64,000 nt of DNA, from NCBI GenBank assembly GCA_024508725.1, contig JANINS010000003.1, positions 248,001 through 312,000 of the forward strand, in the 5' to 3' direction. The stretch comes from Chitinophagaceae bacterium (GTDB lineage Bacteria > Bacteroidota > Bacteroidia > Chitinophagales > Chitinophagaceae). The number at the start of each line of letters is the position of its first letter. The stretch's first letter is position 1. Below, one piece after another: positions 51,340 through 60,440 of this stretch. The translations under genes and the position numbers were made by a program. The notes below the pieces were generated by a model that saw only the letters and a list, made by a program, of their open reading frames with translations, was not told where the DNA came from and ran no database searches.

Positions 51340-53007
51340 ATGGACTGGTTAAAAACATTGTTCACTGAGCCGACTATTGCCCAGGCTGTAGTTATTTATG
51401 GGTTAGTGATCGCTATGGGTATCTGGTTTGGAAGAATAAAGATCTTTGGTGTTTCTCTTGGAATAACCTGGGTTTTATTCATTGGTATTTTCCTTTCCTA
51501 CATTGGAATAACTATAGATAAAGAGATCGATCACTTCCTCCGTGAATTTGGTTTGATACTATTTGTTTACTCTATCGGATTACAGGTTGGTCCGGGTTTT
51601 TTTGCTTCACTAAAGAAAAGTGCTTTCAGTAATAATTTACTCGCAGCATCTGTAGTGCTTTTAGGCGTATTAACTACACTATTGCTTTTCTATATTTCAG
51701 GATTCAGGATCTCTATTATGTCTGGTGTGATGAGTGGTGCAGTAACGAATACACCAGGACTTGCAGCAGCACAATCGGCAATGAAAGATCTACATGTTAA
51801 TGATGCAGACAGCTCGTTTATGACCTTAGCCTATGCTGTTGCTTATCCCTTTGGTGTGTTCGGAATTATACTTTCATTACTGATATTAAAACGTCTTTTC
51901 AGAACCAACATAGAATCTGAACAAGAGCTGCATAGAAAGCTGAATGTGATCAGGAGCAGCAGACCTGTTTCAATGCACTTTAAGTTAGAGAACACTATGA
52001 TGTTCGGCCAGCCATTACGGAAACTATTTTCTTTGGTAAAACAACCAGTTGTTGTTTCGAGGATGAATCATCATGGAGACATCATTACACCAACACCCGA
52101 TACCATACTTGCCGAAGGTGATATACTGCTAGTGGTATCTCCAAAAGAGGAGATCGAACAGGTAAAGATGCTGATCGGTCCTACGAGTGAAATGAATTTG
52201 AAAGATCAGCCAGAAAGCAATCTTATCTCAAGAACGATCATAGTAACAAGAAAAGAGATCACACACAAACGTTTGGGAGATATTCCTGAATTACATCAAA
52301 ACAATTTTACACTCACCAGACTCAATCGTGCCGGTATTGAAATGATACCGCATGGCGACATTGTATTGCAATTAGCCGATACGATAAAAGTGGTAGGAAC
52401 CGAAGAAGGTGTAAAACTGGCAACTACGGCAATCGGTAATTCATTAAAAAGATTAGAAGTGCCTGATCTTGCTCCAATTTTTATAGGCATTGTTTTAGGT
52501 GTGATACTTGGCAGCATTCCTTTTTATTTTCCTACCATGCCTGTTCCTGTGAAAATAGGAATGGCAGGAGGTCCATTGATCGTTGCATTACTACTTAGCC
52601 GATATGGAAATAAATTCTATCTCAATAATTACACAACCAATAGTGCGAACCTGATGATAAGAGAATTGGGCATTGCATTATTTCTTGCCAGTGTTGGATT
52701 GGGTAGCGGAAGTAATTTATCAGCAGCATTTACGAATGGTGGAGGTTGGACATGGATGTTAATGGGTGCTATTATCACTATGCTACCGCTGTTGATCATT
52801 GGTATTATCGCACACAGGTTTTTCAGGAAAACATATTTCGAGATCGCCGGTTTGTTAGCAGGAGCATCAACTGATCCTCCGGCACTTGCTTTTGCATTAA
52901 AGATGGCAGGCTCAGATATTCCTTCTGCCACTTATGCAACGGTTTATCCTTTAACAATGATCCTTAGAATACTTGCAGCACAACTGCTGATCTTATTCTT
53001 TCTCTAA
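51340..53007 (+). CDS. AspT/YidE-family transporter with two TrkA-C (RCK_C) domains
   Basis: 555 residues. Two blocks of about five helices each (LFTEPTIAQAVVIYGLVIAM... and LIVALLLSRYGNKFYLNN...) flank a central cytoplasmic part with two RCK_C domains, about residues 205-290 (EGDILLVVSPKEEIEQVK) and 300-370 (LADTIKVVGTEEGVKLA). The family includes aspartate:alanine exchangers and predicted carboxylate antiporters; the substrate is not known. It is the gene after the GTP-PEPCK terminator and 11 nt before the DUF2490 gene. Confidence 0.88.
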   Translation: MDWLKTLFTEPTIAQAVVIYGLVIAMGIWFGRIKIFGVSLGITWVLFIGIFLSYIGITIDKEIDHFLREFGLILFVYSIGLQVGPGFFASLKKSAFSNNLLAASVVLLGVLTTLLLFYISGFRISIMSGVMSGAVTNTPGLAAAQSAMKDLHVNDADSSFMTLAYAVAYPFGVFGIILSLLILKRLFRTNIESEQELHRKLNVIRSSRPVSMHFKLENTMMFGQPLRKLFSLVKQPVVVSRMNHHGDIITPTPDTILAEGDILLVVSPKEEIEQVKMLIGPTSEMNLKDQPESNLISRTIIVTRKEITHKRLGDIPELHQNNFTLTRLNRAGIEMIPHGDIVLQLADTIKVVGTEEGVKLATTAIGNSLKRLEVPDLAPIFIGIVLGVILGSIPFYFPTMPVPVKIGMAGGPLIVALLLSRYGNKFYLNNYTTNSANLMIRELGIALFLASVGLGSGSNLSAAFTNGGGWTWMLMGAIITMLPLLIIGIIAHRFFRKTYFEIAGLLAGASTDPPALAFALKMAGSDIPSATYATVYPLTMILRILAAQLLILFFL

Positions 53008-53018
53008 AGCTTATCCTC

Positions 53019-53765
53019 ATGAAAAATATATGCAGGCTGCTTGCAGCTGTAATTTGCATCATTCAATTTGCTGATGATGTTACAGCGCAACAAACCAAAA
53101 CGATCAATCATCAATCGCAAAGTTGGTTCAGCATCAATAGTACGATTAAAGTAAAAGGAAGGCTCGGCTTTCTTGCTGATGTACATATAAGAAGAAACAA
53201 CTTTCTTGCAGATCCGAGTTTTTACTTCGTTAGAGGTGCTATTAACTATTGGCATACTCCCAATCTTACATTTGCTGTTGGCTATGGACATATGTGGGTG
53301 GCACCATCAACACAAGGCTATAAAAGATTTTCCAATGAGAACAGGATTTACCAACAGGTGCAATACACTTCGAAAATTGGCAGCGTAAATGTTTCTCAAA
53401 GACTAAGAAATGAACAACGCTGGCAAGAGATCATTGTGCAGGACAAAAGCACTCATACAAATAAGTTCACTGACAGAGTAAGATACCAGCTCAGCTTTTC
53501 TATTCCCCTCGGAAAAGATATTCATGTTCCAGCTTTCACAATAGCAGATGAAATAGATCTTCAATTTGGAAAAGAAGTAGTGTATAATACTTTCGATCAA
53601 AACCGTGTGTTTGTTGGTCTAAAACAAACCATCACACCAACACTCAGCTTTGATATAGGTTATATGTATGTGATGCAACAAAAGCCTTCAGGATATCAAT
53701 ACGACGAGAACGATACATTCAGGTGGTTCTTTTACTATACGCCAGACTGGAGAAAAAAGAAATAA
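53019..53765 (+). CDS. DUF2490-domain outer membrane protein
   Basis: 248 residues with a signal peptide (RLLAAVICIIQFADDVTAQ), followed by a barrel-like pattern: WFSINSTIKVKGRLGFLADV, RVRYQLSFSIPLGKD, RVFVGLKQTITPTLSFDIGY and a terminal DTFRWFFYYTPDWR. DUF2490 proteins are beta-barrel-like outer membrane proteins of unknown function. It follows the transporter at 11 nt, so cotranscription is likely. Confidence 0.85.
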   Translation: MKNICRLLAAVICIIQFADDVTAQQTKTINHQSQSWFSINSTIKVKGRLGFLADVHIRRNNFLADPSFYFVRGAINYWHTPNLTFAVGYGHMWVAPSTQGYKRFSNENRIYQQVQYTSKIGSVNVSQRLRNEQRWQEIIVQDKSTHTNKFTDRVRYQLSFSIPLGKDIHVPAFTIADEIDLQFGKEVVYNTFDQNRVFVGLKQTITPTLSFDIGYMYVMQQKPSGYQYDENDTFRWFFYYTPDWRKKK

Positions 53766-55568
53766 TCATTTGATTGATCTGAGTAAAGTTCCAATCAGAT
53801 CTGCCTCGGCAAAAGGCTTTGCTACAAACCCATTCATTCTTGCAGCCGTAAGTTTCTGCTTGTCCTCGGGCATAACATTCGCTGTTAAAGCAATGATGGG
53901 AAGCGTTTCAGATATCTCATTTCGAATAATCGCTGTTGCTTCAATTCCATCCATCACAGGCATTTCAACATCCATCAATATTGCATGAACCTGTAAGCCA
54001 TTTTTTAACGTATTCACCGCTTCCTTTCCATTTTCTGCTACATGAACAGTGGCACCATAATTCTGTAATACCGTAGAAGCAACCAATACATTCAAACTAT
54101 TGTCTTCAGCGATCAATATACGTTTGCCTTGCAATGCATTATCAGCAAAGCGAATATTGGCACTTACAGGAATATCTTTGATCGTTCCCTTACTGAGTTG
54201 CAGTTTAACTTTTATACAGCTTCCTTTATCCTTTTCACTATCCACTTCTATTTTTCCATGCATTAATTCTACAAGCTGAGAAGTGATCTTTAATCCAAGA
54301 CCTGTTCCACCATATTTCCTGGTTACGCCTTCTTCCTGGCTGTACATAGAAAACATATCCATCATAAAACTTTCCGTCATCCCAACACCTGTATCTCTAA
54401 CGCAAATACATAAATGCTGAGTGTCTTCTTCATTTTTCTCCAGCTTAACGTGGGTACTCACTTTTCCTTTATGTGTAAACTTGATAGCATTATTTAACAG
54501 GTTCACCAACACCTGGTTTATCCGATACACATCTCCGATAAAAATGTTTGATAGCTTCTCATCGATATCAAATGTTAACTCCAATCCTTTCTCTGCAGCC
54601 TGGTGAGCAGTTACAGCTTTGGCATATTCAATCACTTCAGTAAAAGAAAAGCCGGTGTACTCTAATCGTAATTTGCCTGCTTCGATTTTTGAGAAATCAA
54701 GTATATCATTAACGATCACTATCAGGTTACCTGATGCAGTTAAAATCGCATCGAGGTACTCGGATTGTTTTGTATCTAGTGAAGTTTTCGCCAGTAACCT
54801 GCTCATACCAATGATCGCATTCATCGGTGTCCTTATTTCATGGCTCATTACAGCAACAAATTCTTCTTTTGCTTTAGCAGATTTCTCAATGGTTTCCAAA
54901 GCCCGCTGCTGTGTTAACTCAGCTTTCTTACGGTCTTTAATATTTATCCCGTAAGCCAGGATAAATTTTATTTCTCCCTTATCATCAAATACAGGACGAA
55001 GCTTTCGCAATTGCCAGTCAGTTTCCTGTCCCGGTAAATTGATCTGCTCTTCAAATCCCTGGTCTTGTTTTGTATCACGGATGGCTGCAAAAAGCTGCTT
55101 CCTGTATTCTGCCATTGCAGTATCTCTATTACGATATTTACAATAGTCAAAATCATCTTTGCCAATGATCCAGTTACGGAGTGCTTCATCTTTAATGCCA
55201 GCAGGATTCACATACAGGTACCTGCCATTGGTATCAAATACACCAAGATCAGCCGGAAGATTATCTAACGCTTCTTTATAGAAATTTCTTTCTTTCACAA
55301 CTTGTGTGATATCTGTTCCTATTGCAAGAAAGCCCAATTCTGTTTGTATAAAATTGAAGTTGAAGACATGGTCTTTGATCCTGATCTCAGTTGTAGTGAT
55401 ATCATTGGACAATCCCGTAAACTCTACAACAACATCATCTCCAAAATGTAAAGAGGCTGTCTCATTTTGATAAACGATCACATTTTCATCTGAAATAACC
55501 AGAACGGGATATACTGCATTCTTAAACAGCGTTTCTATATGGGATATGTTGATCAGGGGAATAGGCAT
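53766..55568 (-). CDS. Hybrid sensor histidine kinase (PAS-HisKA-HATPase-REC)
   Basis: 600 residues without transmembrane segments, so probably cytoplasmic. A PAS region (about residues 90-210, LPADLGVFDTNGRYLYVNPA with the PAC part at LAYGINIKDRKKAELTQ) precedes HisKA with the H box VMSHEIRTPMNAIIGM near residue 245. HATPase follows with the N box LVNLLNNAIKFTHKG and DTGVGMTESF and GGTGLGLKITSQ. The receiver domain (RILIAEDNSLNVLVA, phosphorylated Asp in AILMDVEMPVMDGIEAT) ends the protein. No output regulator lies next to it; the signal is unknown. Confidence 0.93.
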   Translation of the reverse strand: MPIPLINISHIETLFKNAVYPVLVISDENVIVYQNETASLHFGDDVVVEFTGLSNDITTTEIRIKDHVFNFNFIQTELGFLAIGTDITQVVKERNFYKEALDNLPADLGVFDTNGRYLYVNPAGIKDEALRNWIIGKDDFDYCKYRNRDTAMAEYRKQLFAAIRDTKQDQGFEEQINLPGQETDWQLRKLRPVFDDKGEIKFILAYGINIKDRKKAELTQQRALETIEKSAKAKEEFVAVMSHEIRTPMNAIIGMSRLLAKTSLDTKQSEYLDAILTASGNLIVIVNDILDFSKIEAGKLRLEYTGFSFTEVIEYAKAVTAHQAAEKGLELTFDIDEKLSNIFIGDVYRINQVLVNLLNNAIKFTHKGKVSTHVKLEKNEEDTQHLCICVRDTGVGMTESFMMDMFSMYSQEEGVTRKYGGTGLGLKITSQLVELMHGKIEVDSEKDKGSCIKVKLQLSKGTIKDIPVSANIRFADNALQGKRILIAEDNSLNVLVASTVLQNYGATVHVAENGKEAVNTLKNGLQVHAILMDVEMPVMDGIEATAIIRNEISETLPIIALTANVMPEDKQKLTAARMNGFVAKPFAEADLIGTLLRSIK

Positions 55569-55726
55569 ATTATCGAAATCTCAAATCTATGATGTTTTTC
55601 TTCAAAGTGTAAACAGGCAGATTGAATTGATGTTTTCCCAATATAAACAACACTAACTGAAAATCCAGAAGATACATTCGTGACAACTAATTAACGTCAT
55701 ATTTCATTTCGCATGGTCTCAATAAT

Positions 55727-56761
55727 TTGCAACAAATCGTACACTTGAACGGCCTGTTGAAATATCTGCTTTGCCTGTTGACATCATTAGCCATCAGTGG
55801 AGTAATATGTGAGTGGTATGGAGATGAATGGGAACAACAGGTTCGCAGTGATCTTTACCGGCTTAAACAGGAAAGTACTCCTTCGTTGTCACAGGAGTTT
55901 GTTGATTCCTCCGGAATTCCATATGTAATTTATTCACCACTAAATGGAGTAAATGCAGGTAAACAATACAATCCTACCATCGTTTGTAATTATGCCATTA
56001 CTTATCATCAAAAACTAAACGAAGGCAGTACTCAGTACGAAACACCATTGCTCAATTGCCTTAACTGGCTGAAGCAGAATATCAGCTATCGCAATGATGC
56101 TGCTTTTTATGTTTTTAAGTGGAAGCAACCCTGGTACGATTCAGTTGGTGTGCCTTTCACATCAGGAATGACGAGTGGTTTAGCGATACAGGTATTCATA
56201 GATGGATACCACCTCACCCATGACAGTTCTTACCTGCAAAGTGCAAAATCTTTGCTACGTGGATTTTATGTTCCGATCAATAATGGAGGATTTACTTATG
56301 TAACTAATAAAGGATGGTGGTTCGAAGAACTTGCTGATACAACCATGCATACACCTTTCATCCTGGATGGACACATTTTTGCTCTCACCGGTGTTCATCA
56401 CTATTACGCTATTATAAAGGATGATTCTGCCAGCCTGGTATTTCAAAAAGGAATATCATATCTAAAGCATGTGCTTCCTTTATACGATAAAGGTGAAGGC
56501 TATGCTTATTACGATAAGTATAGAAAACCAGCCGACAAACATTATCAACATGTATTAGCCAATCAAATGAAACTACTATGGCAGATCACAAAGGATCCCA
56601 CTTTCCTTGATTATCATAAGAAATGGAGAACGCCTTTCAGCCAACCTTACATATACAGGGTTATGAAAGAAAGAAATATCTCAGGACTTACTTTGACTGT
56701 TGTGATGGCACTACCATTTTTGATTCTTGGCTTTGCATTAATCAGGAAAAAATTTTTATGA
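55727..56761 (+). CDS. D-glucuronyl C5-epimerase-like membrane protein
   Basis: 344 residues, with a membrane segment at each end (GLLKYLLCLLTSLAISGVI and LTLTVVMALPFLILGFALI). The centre matches the C5-epimerase C-terminal domain: IVCNYAITYHQKLNEGSTQY, WKQPWYDSVGVPFTSGMTSG, GWWFEELADTTMHTPFILDG and EGYAYYDKYRKPADKHYQHV. Eukaryotic relatives epimerise glucuronate to iduronate in heparan sulfate. Bacterial members are little studied. The only usable start in frame is a TTG at 55727. It ends one base before the convergent hydrolase gene. Confidence 0.8.
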   Translation: MQQIVHLNGLLKYLLCLLTSLAISGVICEWYGDEWEQQVRSDLYRLKQESTPSLSQEFVDSSGIPYVIYSPLNGVNAGKQYNPTIVCNYAITYHQKLNEGSTQYETPLLNCLNWLKQNISYRNDAAFYVFKWKQPWYDSVGVPFTSGMTSGLAIQVFIDGYHLTHDSSYLQSAKSLLRGFYVPINNGGFTYVTNKGWWFEELADTTMHTPFILDGHIFALTGVHHYYAIIKDDSASLVFQKGISYLKHVLPLYDKGEGYAYYDKYRKPADKHYQHVLANQMKLLWQITKDPTFLDYHKKWRTPFSQPYIYRVMKERNISGLTLTVVMALPFLILGFALIRKKFL

Positions 56762-57670
56762 TCATTTTAGCTGCAACTGATTGTACATTTCCAAAATCTT
56801 ATTCTTGATGGCAGCCTTCTCTGCGAAAGGAACGAAATGAGGTCTTCCCTTAAAGAATGTAATATCTAAAGACTTTGCATTTACAAGATGTTCCTTTGCA
56901 AATGCTGCATTGGTTGTGTACACCAGTTCATCCTTCTCTCCTTGCATGTACATAACAGGAACATGAATGTTTTTCCAGTAAGGCAACATCTTTTCCAACT
57001 CTGATTTATGCGCCAGCTTTTCTGTATTAGCACTCTTAAACATGCGTGGCAACATCCAATACAGCACAGGAGATTGGATGTAAGGTGTAAACCAGTACAT
57101 TTTTTCTTCGCCAGGTGCAAGAGATGGAGCGATCAACACCAGGCCATCTGCAAGATGAGGATGATCCATCACCAACCTGCTGGCTATGGAAGAACCATAC
57201 GAACTTCCCACGAGTATCACCGGCCTTTTAAGCTGATAAATACTATCCAGCAAAGGACGTATCATTTCACTTTGTTTTTGGATAGATGGTTCCGGATCGC
57301 CAAAGCCAGAATATCCATATCCCGGACGATCAACAGCGATCACTTGAAACATTTTTTTGAAAGTGCTATCCAGGAAATGGTGCTTGTAAATGGAGAGTGA
57401 ACTGGGTGATCCATGTAAGAATATCAATGCTGGTAGTGAATCATCATTCACTGCTACAAACCTGATCTTTCTTCCATGACTTTCATAATAACCGATCTTA
57501 CCTTTTACATTATTCTCTTTAAATACTTTTTTCAATTCTTCATCACTCATTCGAAATTGAACGAACTGGTCAAAAGCAAAACATGCAATTACAAGAAGTA
57601 ATAAAAATCCAATGAATATGCGAGACGTAATCCTGAGCCAGCGCCCTTTTTTATATATTTTCTTCCCCAT
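56762..57670 (-). CDS. Alpha/beta-hydrolase with N-terminal membrane anchor
   Basis: 302 residues with an N-terminal helix (ITSRIFIGFLLLLVIACFAF). The fold is seen in LIFLHGSPSS (oxyanion loop), QVIAVDRPGYGYSGFGDPE, nucleophile VGSSYGSSIASRL (Ser in GSSYGS), acid in MQGEKDELV and His in KGRPHFVPFAEK. The substrate is unknown. Confidence 0.88.
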   Translation of the reverse strand: MGKKIYKKGRWLRITSRIFIGFLLLLVIACFAFDQFVQFRMSDEELKKVFKENNVKGKIGYYESHGRKIRFVAVNDDSLPALIFLHGSPSSLSIYKHHFLDSTFKKMFQVIAVDRPGYGYSGFGDPEPSIQKQSEMIRPLLDSIYQLKRPVILVGSSYGSSIASRLVMDHPHLADGLVLIAPSLAPGEEKMYWFTPYIQSPVLYWMLPRMFKSANTEKLAHKSELEKMLPYWKNIHVPVMYMQGEKDELVYTTNAAFAKEHLVNAKSLDITFFKGRPHFVPFAEKAAIKNKILEMYNQLQLK

Positions 57671-57755
57671 GATCTTTAAACAATATTTCTTCTTTTGCTA
57701 TTGACATAAACTTATATATAAATTCTTCATCCCACTGCATAATAAATGTTTACCC

Positions 57756-58049
57756 ATGCCCATGCTTTTGCTTCAATCTTTTTACAAACAGCAGTTTGGC
57801 ACAACTTTTTTTATGCTTCTCTATATGAATGTTTTCGAGTTCAAAGAATTTGTAGAGGTGAGTACAGCTAAAGGCGATGGCTACATCTGGTACATGATAG
57901 ACTATGGACCACATTCAGATACTTTGTACACCATCATTGTTAAGGAAACCGGTGAATGTTGGCAGATGACCCATAAAGATTTCAGAGTTAAACCAAATCT
58001 TACCATGGGAATTGGAGGAAAATATGGCAGGCCACCTTCAGAAAAATAA
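57756..58049 (+). CDS. Small hypothetical protein
   Basis: Up to 97 residues. The conserved-looking part is VFEFKEFVEVSTAKGDGYIW, YMIDYGPHSDTLYTIIVKET and GECWQMTHKDFRVKPNLTMG, so an ATG at 57828 (MNVFEFKEF), giving 73 residues, may be the true start. I do not recognise a family. A bidirectional terminator follows. Confidence 0.6.
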   Translation: MPMLLLQSFYKQQFGTTFFMLLYMNVFEFKEFVEVSTAKGDGYIWYMIDYGPHSDTLYTIIVKETGECWQMTHKDFRVKPNLTMGIGGKYGRPPSEK

Positions 58050-58063
58050 TCACTCAATATAAA

Positions 58064-58098
58064 AAGATCCCTTTCTGTAAAAAGAAAGGGATCATGTT
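58064..58098. terminator. Bidirectional terminator between convergent genes
   Basis: GATCCCTTTCT (58066-58076) pairs perfectly with AGAAAGGGATC (58083-58093), with A- and T-runs on both flanks. Confidence 0.85.
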
Positions 58099-58131
58099 TT
58101 CAAGGTTTAGCGATCTCTTAGATATACAACT

Positions 58132-58608
58132 TTAAGCCTTAATACCTGTTTGTAGAATCTCTTCAGCGGTTTTACGGGTTTTATCGTCATCATTCTTTAA
58201 AGTAGGATCCATCTGGCTCATGTTTTCCTGTACACGATCCATTTCCTTATTCATCTTCTGAACATCCATTGTCTGCTTCTTAGTAACCTTAGGTTCGTCT
58301 GTTGTTACTACCACAACGTTATTTCCTGTTCTGATCACTTTTACCGGCACTGTTGCAATTGCTTCAGCAACTTCAGCTTTGATCTCGGCAATATTGATGG
58401 CAGCTAACTCAGCTTTTAACTCACTGATGGCAGCCTGGATCTCTTTCATTGCCTGCTCTGTTTCTTTGTTTGATTTTTGTTTTTTGCAGCATGTCTTCTT
58501 GCATTTGCTGCTGTCGTCTGCATTAACTGTTGCAGCAGAAGCCCCTGCAAACACTAATATTAGTATGGCAAGGGTGAGTGCTTTAGTTAAGGTGGTTACG
58601 CTTTTCAT
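58132..58608 (-). CDS. Secreted coiled-coil protein under twin operators
   Basis: 158 residues: a signal peptide (TLTKALTLAILILVFAGASA), a Cys-rich segment just after it (SSKCKKTCCKKQKSNKE, four cysteines) that could bind metal, a coiled coil (EQAMKEIQAAISELKAELAA), then VPVKVIRTGNNVVVVTTDEP and a charged C-terminus. I do not recognise a family. Its promoter is a near-exact match in layout to that of the coiled-coil gene at 34615 (operators at 58640-58678). Confidence 0.72.
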   Translation of the reverse strand: MKSVTTLTKALTLAILILVFAGASAATVNADDSSKCKKTCCKKQKSNKETEQAMKEIQAAISELKAELAAINIAEIKAEVAEAIATVPVKVIRTGNNVVVVTTDEPKVTKKQTMDVQKMNKEMDRVQENMSQMDPTLKNDDDKTRKTAEEILQTGIKA

Positions 58609-58639
58609 GACTAAGTGTTTTATAGTGTTTTGAGTGTTT

Positions 58640-58678
58640 TACGAATCATTTCGTAACAAATCTACGGTTCAATTCGTA
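58640..58678 (-). promoter_or_regulatory. Twin TACGA-N6-TCGTA operators with -7 box (second locus)
   Basis: Proximal palindrome 58640-58655 is perfect; distal 58663-58678 has one mismatch (TACGG). Centre distance is 23 bp. TAGATTTG (58664-58657, minus strand) is an exact -7 box lying between them. The proximal site ends 31 nt before the ATG at 58608. Every distance equals that at 34545-34583. Confidence 0.75.
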
Positions 58679-59012
58679 TTATGTTACTTCCATTCATCAT
58701 ATTCAGGATTGTTTAACATTCATCATATCAATATCCTGTTTGTGAATGTGATACGCAAAACTTGAAAAAAGGTTACGGGTAGAGAATGTAAAGTTGACAA
58801 GCGGCATAACGGCAGGATAAAGCATGCTAAAAGACGTTAACACATTTGATAATGATAACAGACCCGGTACTTACATATAGCGCATGCCCATACAAAATAA
58901 ATAGCTGAATAATGTTCTGAACGTACAAGGGAGTGACACAACAGGATTTAAATAGTAGCACTTCAGCCGGTGACATAATCATCTCTCCTTATTTTTACCG
59001 GAAATTGATTAC
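58679..59012. other. Gap between the coiled-coil gene and the oxidase gene
   Basis: This stretch of about 330 nt shows no gene or RNA that I recognise. Its right part holds a copy of the dispersed repeat (58919-58980) and a TATTTTTA element near the oxidase start. Confidence 0.5.
58919..58980 (+). repeat. Dispersed repeat, copy upstream of the GlcD-type oxidase
   Basis: It reads GAACGTACAAGGGAGTGACA then CAACAGGATTTAAATAGTAG and CACTTCAGCCGGTGACATAA. It is co-oriented with the oxidase at 59013. Confidence 0.6.
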
Positions 59013-60431
59013 ATGGAAGTTGCTGCTCAAGGAAATATCTCTGCTACACACCTGCAACAGTTCAAGAATATTGTTGGAGAACCTTATGTCTTATATGATG
59101 AAGAGTCATTGAAACATTATGGTCATGATGAAACAGAGCTGTTGTTGTTCTTGCCGGAAGTTGTATTAAAGCCATCAACTACTGAAGAGATATCAGCTAT
59201 CATGAAAATTTGTAACGAAGACAGAATTCCGGTTACACCTCGTGGTGCCGGAACAGGCTTGAGTGGTGGTGCTTTACCTCATTTAGGTGGTGTGCTGCTA
59301 AGCACCGAACGTTTAAATAAGATCATCAGTATAGACGAAAGAAACCTGCAGGTCACCACTGAACCAGGAGTGATCACTGAAGTATTGCAGAATGCGGTAA
59401 AAGAAAAAGGATTGTTCTATCCTCCTGATCCAAGCAGTCGTGGCTCCTGTTTTATTGGTGGAAACATTGCTGAGAATAGTGGTGGACCCAAAGCAGTGAA
59501 ATATGGTGTTGTAAAAGATTATGTTTTGAACCTGGAAGTGGTATTACCCAATGGCGAAGTGATCTGGACAGGTGCGAATGTATTGAAGAACTCAACAGGT
59601 TATAATCTTACCCAACTTGTAGTAGGCAGCGAAGGCACATTGGGAATTGTAACCAAAATTGTTTTGAAGCTGATACCACTACCGAGTTATGATTTGTTGA
59701 TGCTTGTTCCATTTGCTTCATTGGACAAAGCCAGTGAGGCTGTGAGTGCCATTTTCAGAGCCGGATTTACGCCTAGTGGGCTGGAGTTAGTAGAGATTGA
59801 TGCATTAAAGATTGTTGCTGCTATGGTGGATAGTCATGCAGTACCGGTAAGTGATGATATTGCAGCTCACCTGTTAATAGAAGTGGATGGTAACAACCTG
59901 GATGTATTGATGAGTGAGATGGAAGCGATCAGTGATCTATTAATGCAGTTCGAAGCAGGAGAAATTTTCTTTGCTGATAATGCACAGCAAAAAGCTGAGT
60001 TATGGAAGTTGAGACGTCGTGTTGCTGAAGCAGTGAAGATGGATGGCTATACGATCGAAGAAGATACGGTTGTTCCAAGAGCAGAATTGCCAACATTGAT
60101 CCGTGGTGTAAAACAATTGGGAAAGCAATACAATTTTGAAGCAGTTTGTTATGGCCATGCAGGTGATGGTAACTTACACATCAGGATAAAAAAACAAGGA
60201 ACAGCCAACAGCCAGGAAGATCCTGAAATGGTGAAAGGGCTCAGGGCTTTGTTTGAACTGGTGTATGATCTTGGCGGAACCATAAGTGGTGAACATGGAA
60301 TAGGCCTGATACAAAAAGGGTTCATGGATATCGTATTCAAAGAAGCCAATCTCAGGTTGATGAGAGAGATCAAAAAAGCTTTTGATCCGAACAATATTTT
60401 AAATGCAGGTAAGATCTTTGATCTTAATTAA
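59013..60431 (+). CDS. FAD-linked oxidase (GlcD/D-lactate dehydrogenase family)
   Basis: A 472-residue flavoprotein that oxidises 2-hydroxy acids (glycolate or D-lactate type). The FAD-binding (PCMH) domain has VTPRGAGTGLSGGALPHLGG, ERNLQVTTEPGVITEVLQ, YPPDPSSRGSCFIGGNIAEN and GSEGTLGIVTKIVLKLIPL. The C-terminal cap has CYGHAGDGNLHIRIKK and SGEHGIGLIQKGF, with FDPNNILNAGKIF at the end. No iron-sulfur partner (GlcF-like) is adjacent, so the substrate is uncertain. Confidence 0.92.
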   Translation: MEVAAQGNISATHLQQFKNIVGEPYVLYDEESLKHYGHDETELLLFLPEVVLKPSTTEEISAIMKICNEDRIPVTPRGAGTGLSGGALPHLGGVLLSTERLNKIISIDERNLQVTTEPGVITEVLQNAVKEKGLFYPPDPSSRGSCFIGGNIAENSGGPKAVKYGVVKDYVLNLEVVLPNGEVIWTGANVLKNSTGYNLTQLVVGSEGTLGIVTKIVLKLIPLPSYDLLMLVPFASLDKASEAVSAIFRAGFTPSGLELVEIDALKIVAAMVDSHAVPVSDDIAAHLLIEVDGNNLDVLMSEMEAISDLLMQFEAGEIFFADNAQQKAELWKLRRRVAEAVKMDGYTIEEDTVVPRAELPTLIRGVKQLGKQYNFEAVCYGHAGDGNLHIRIKKQGTANSQEDPEMVKGLRALFELVYDLGGTISGEHGIGLIQKGFMDIVFKEANLRLMREIKKAFDPNNILNAGKIFDLN

Positions 60432-60440
60432 AAATAGTTT

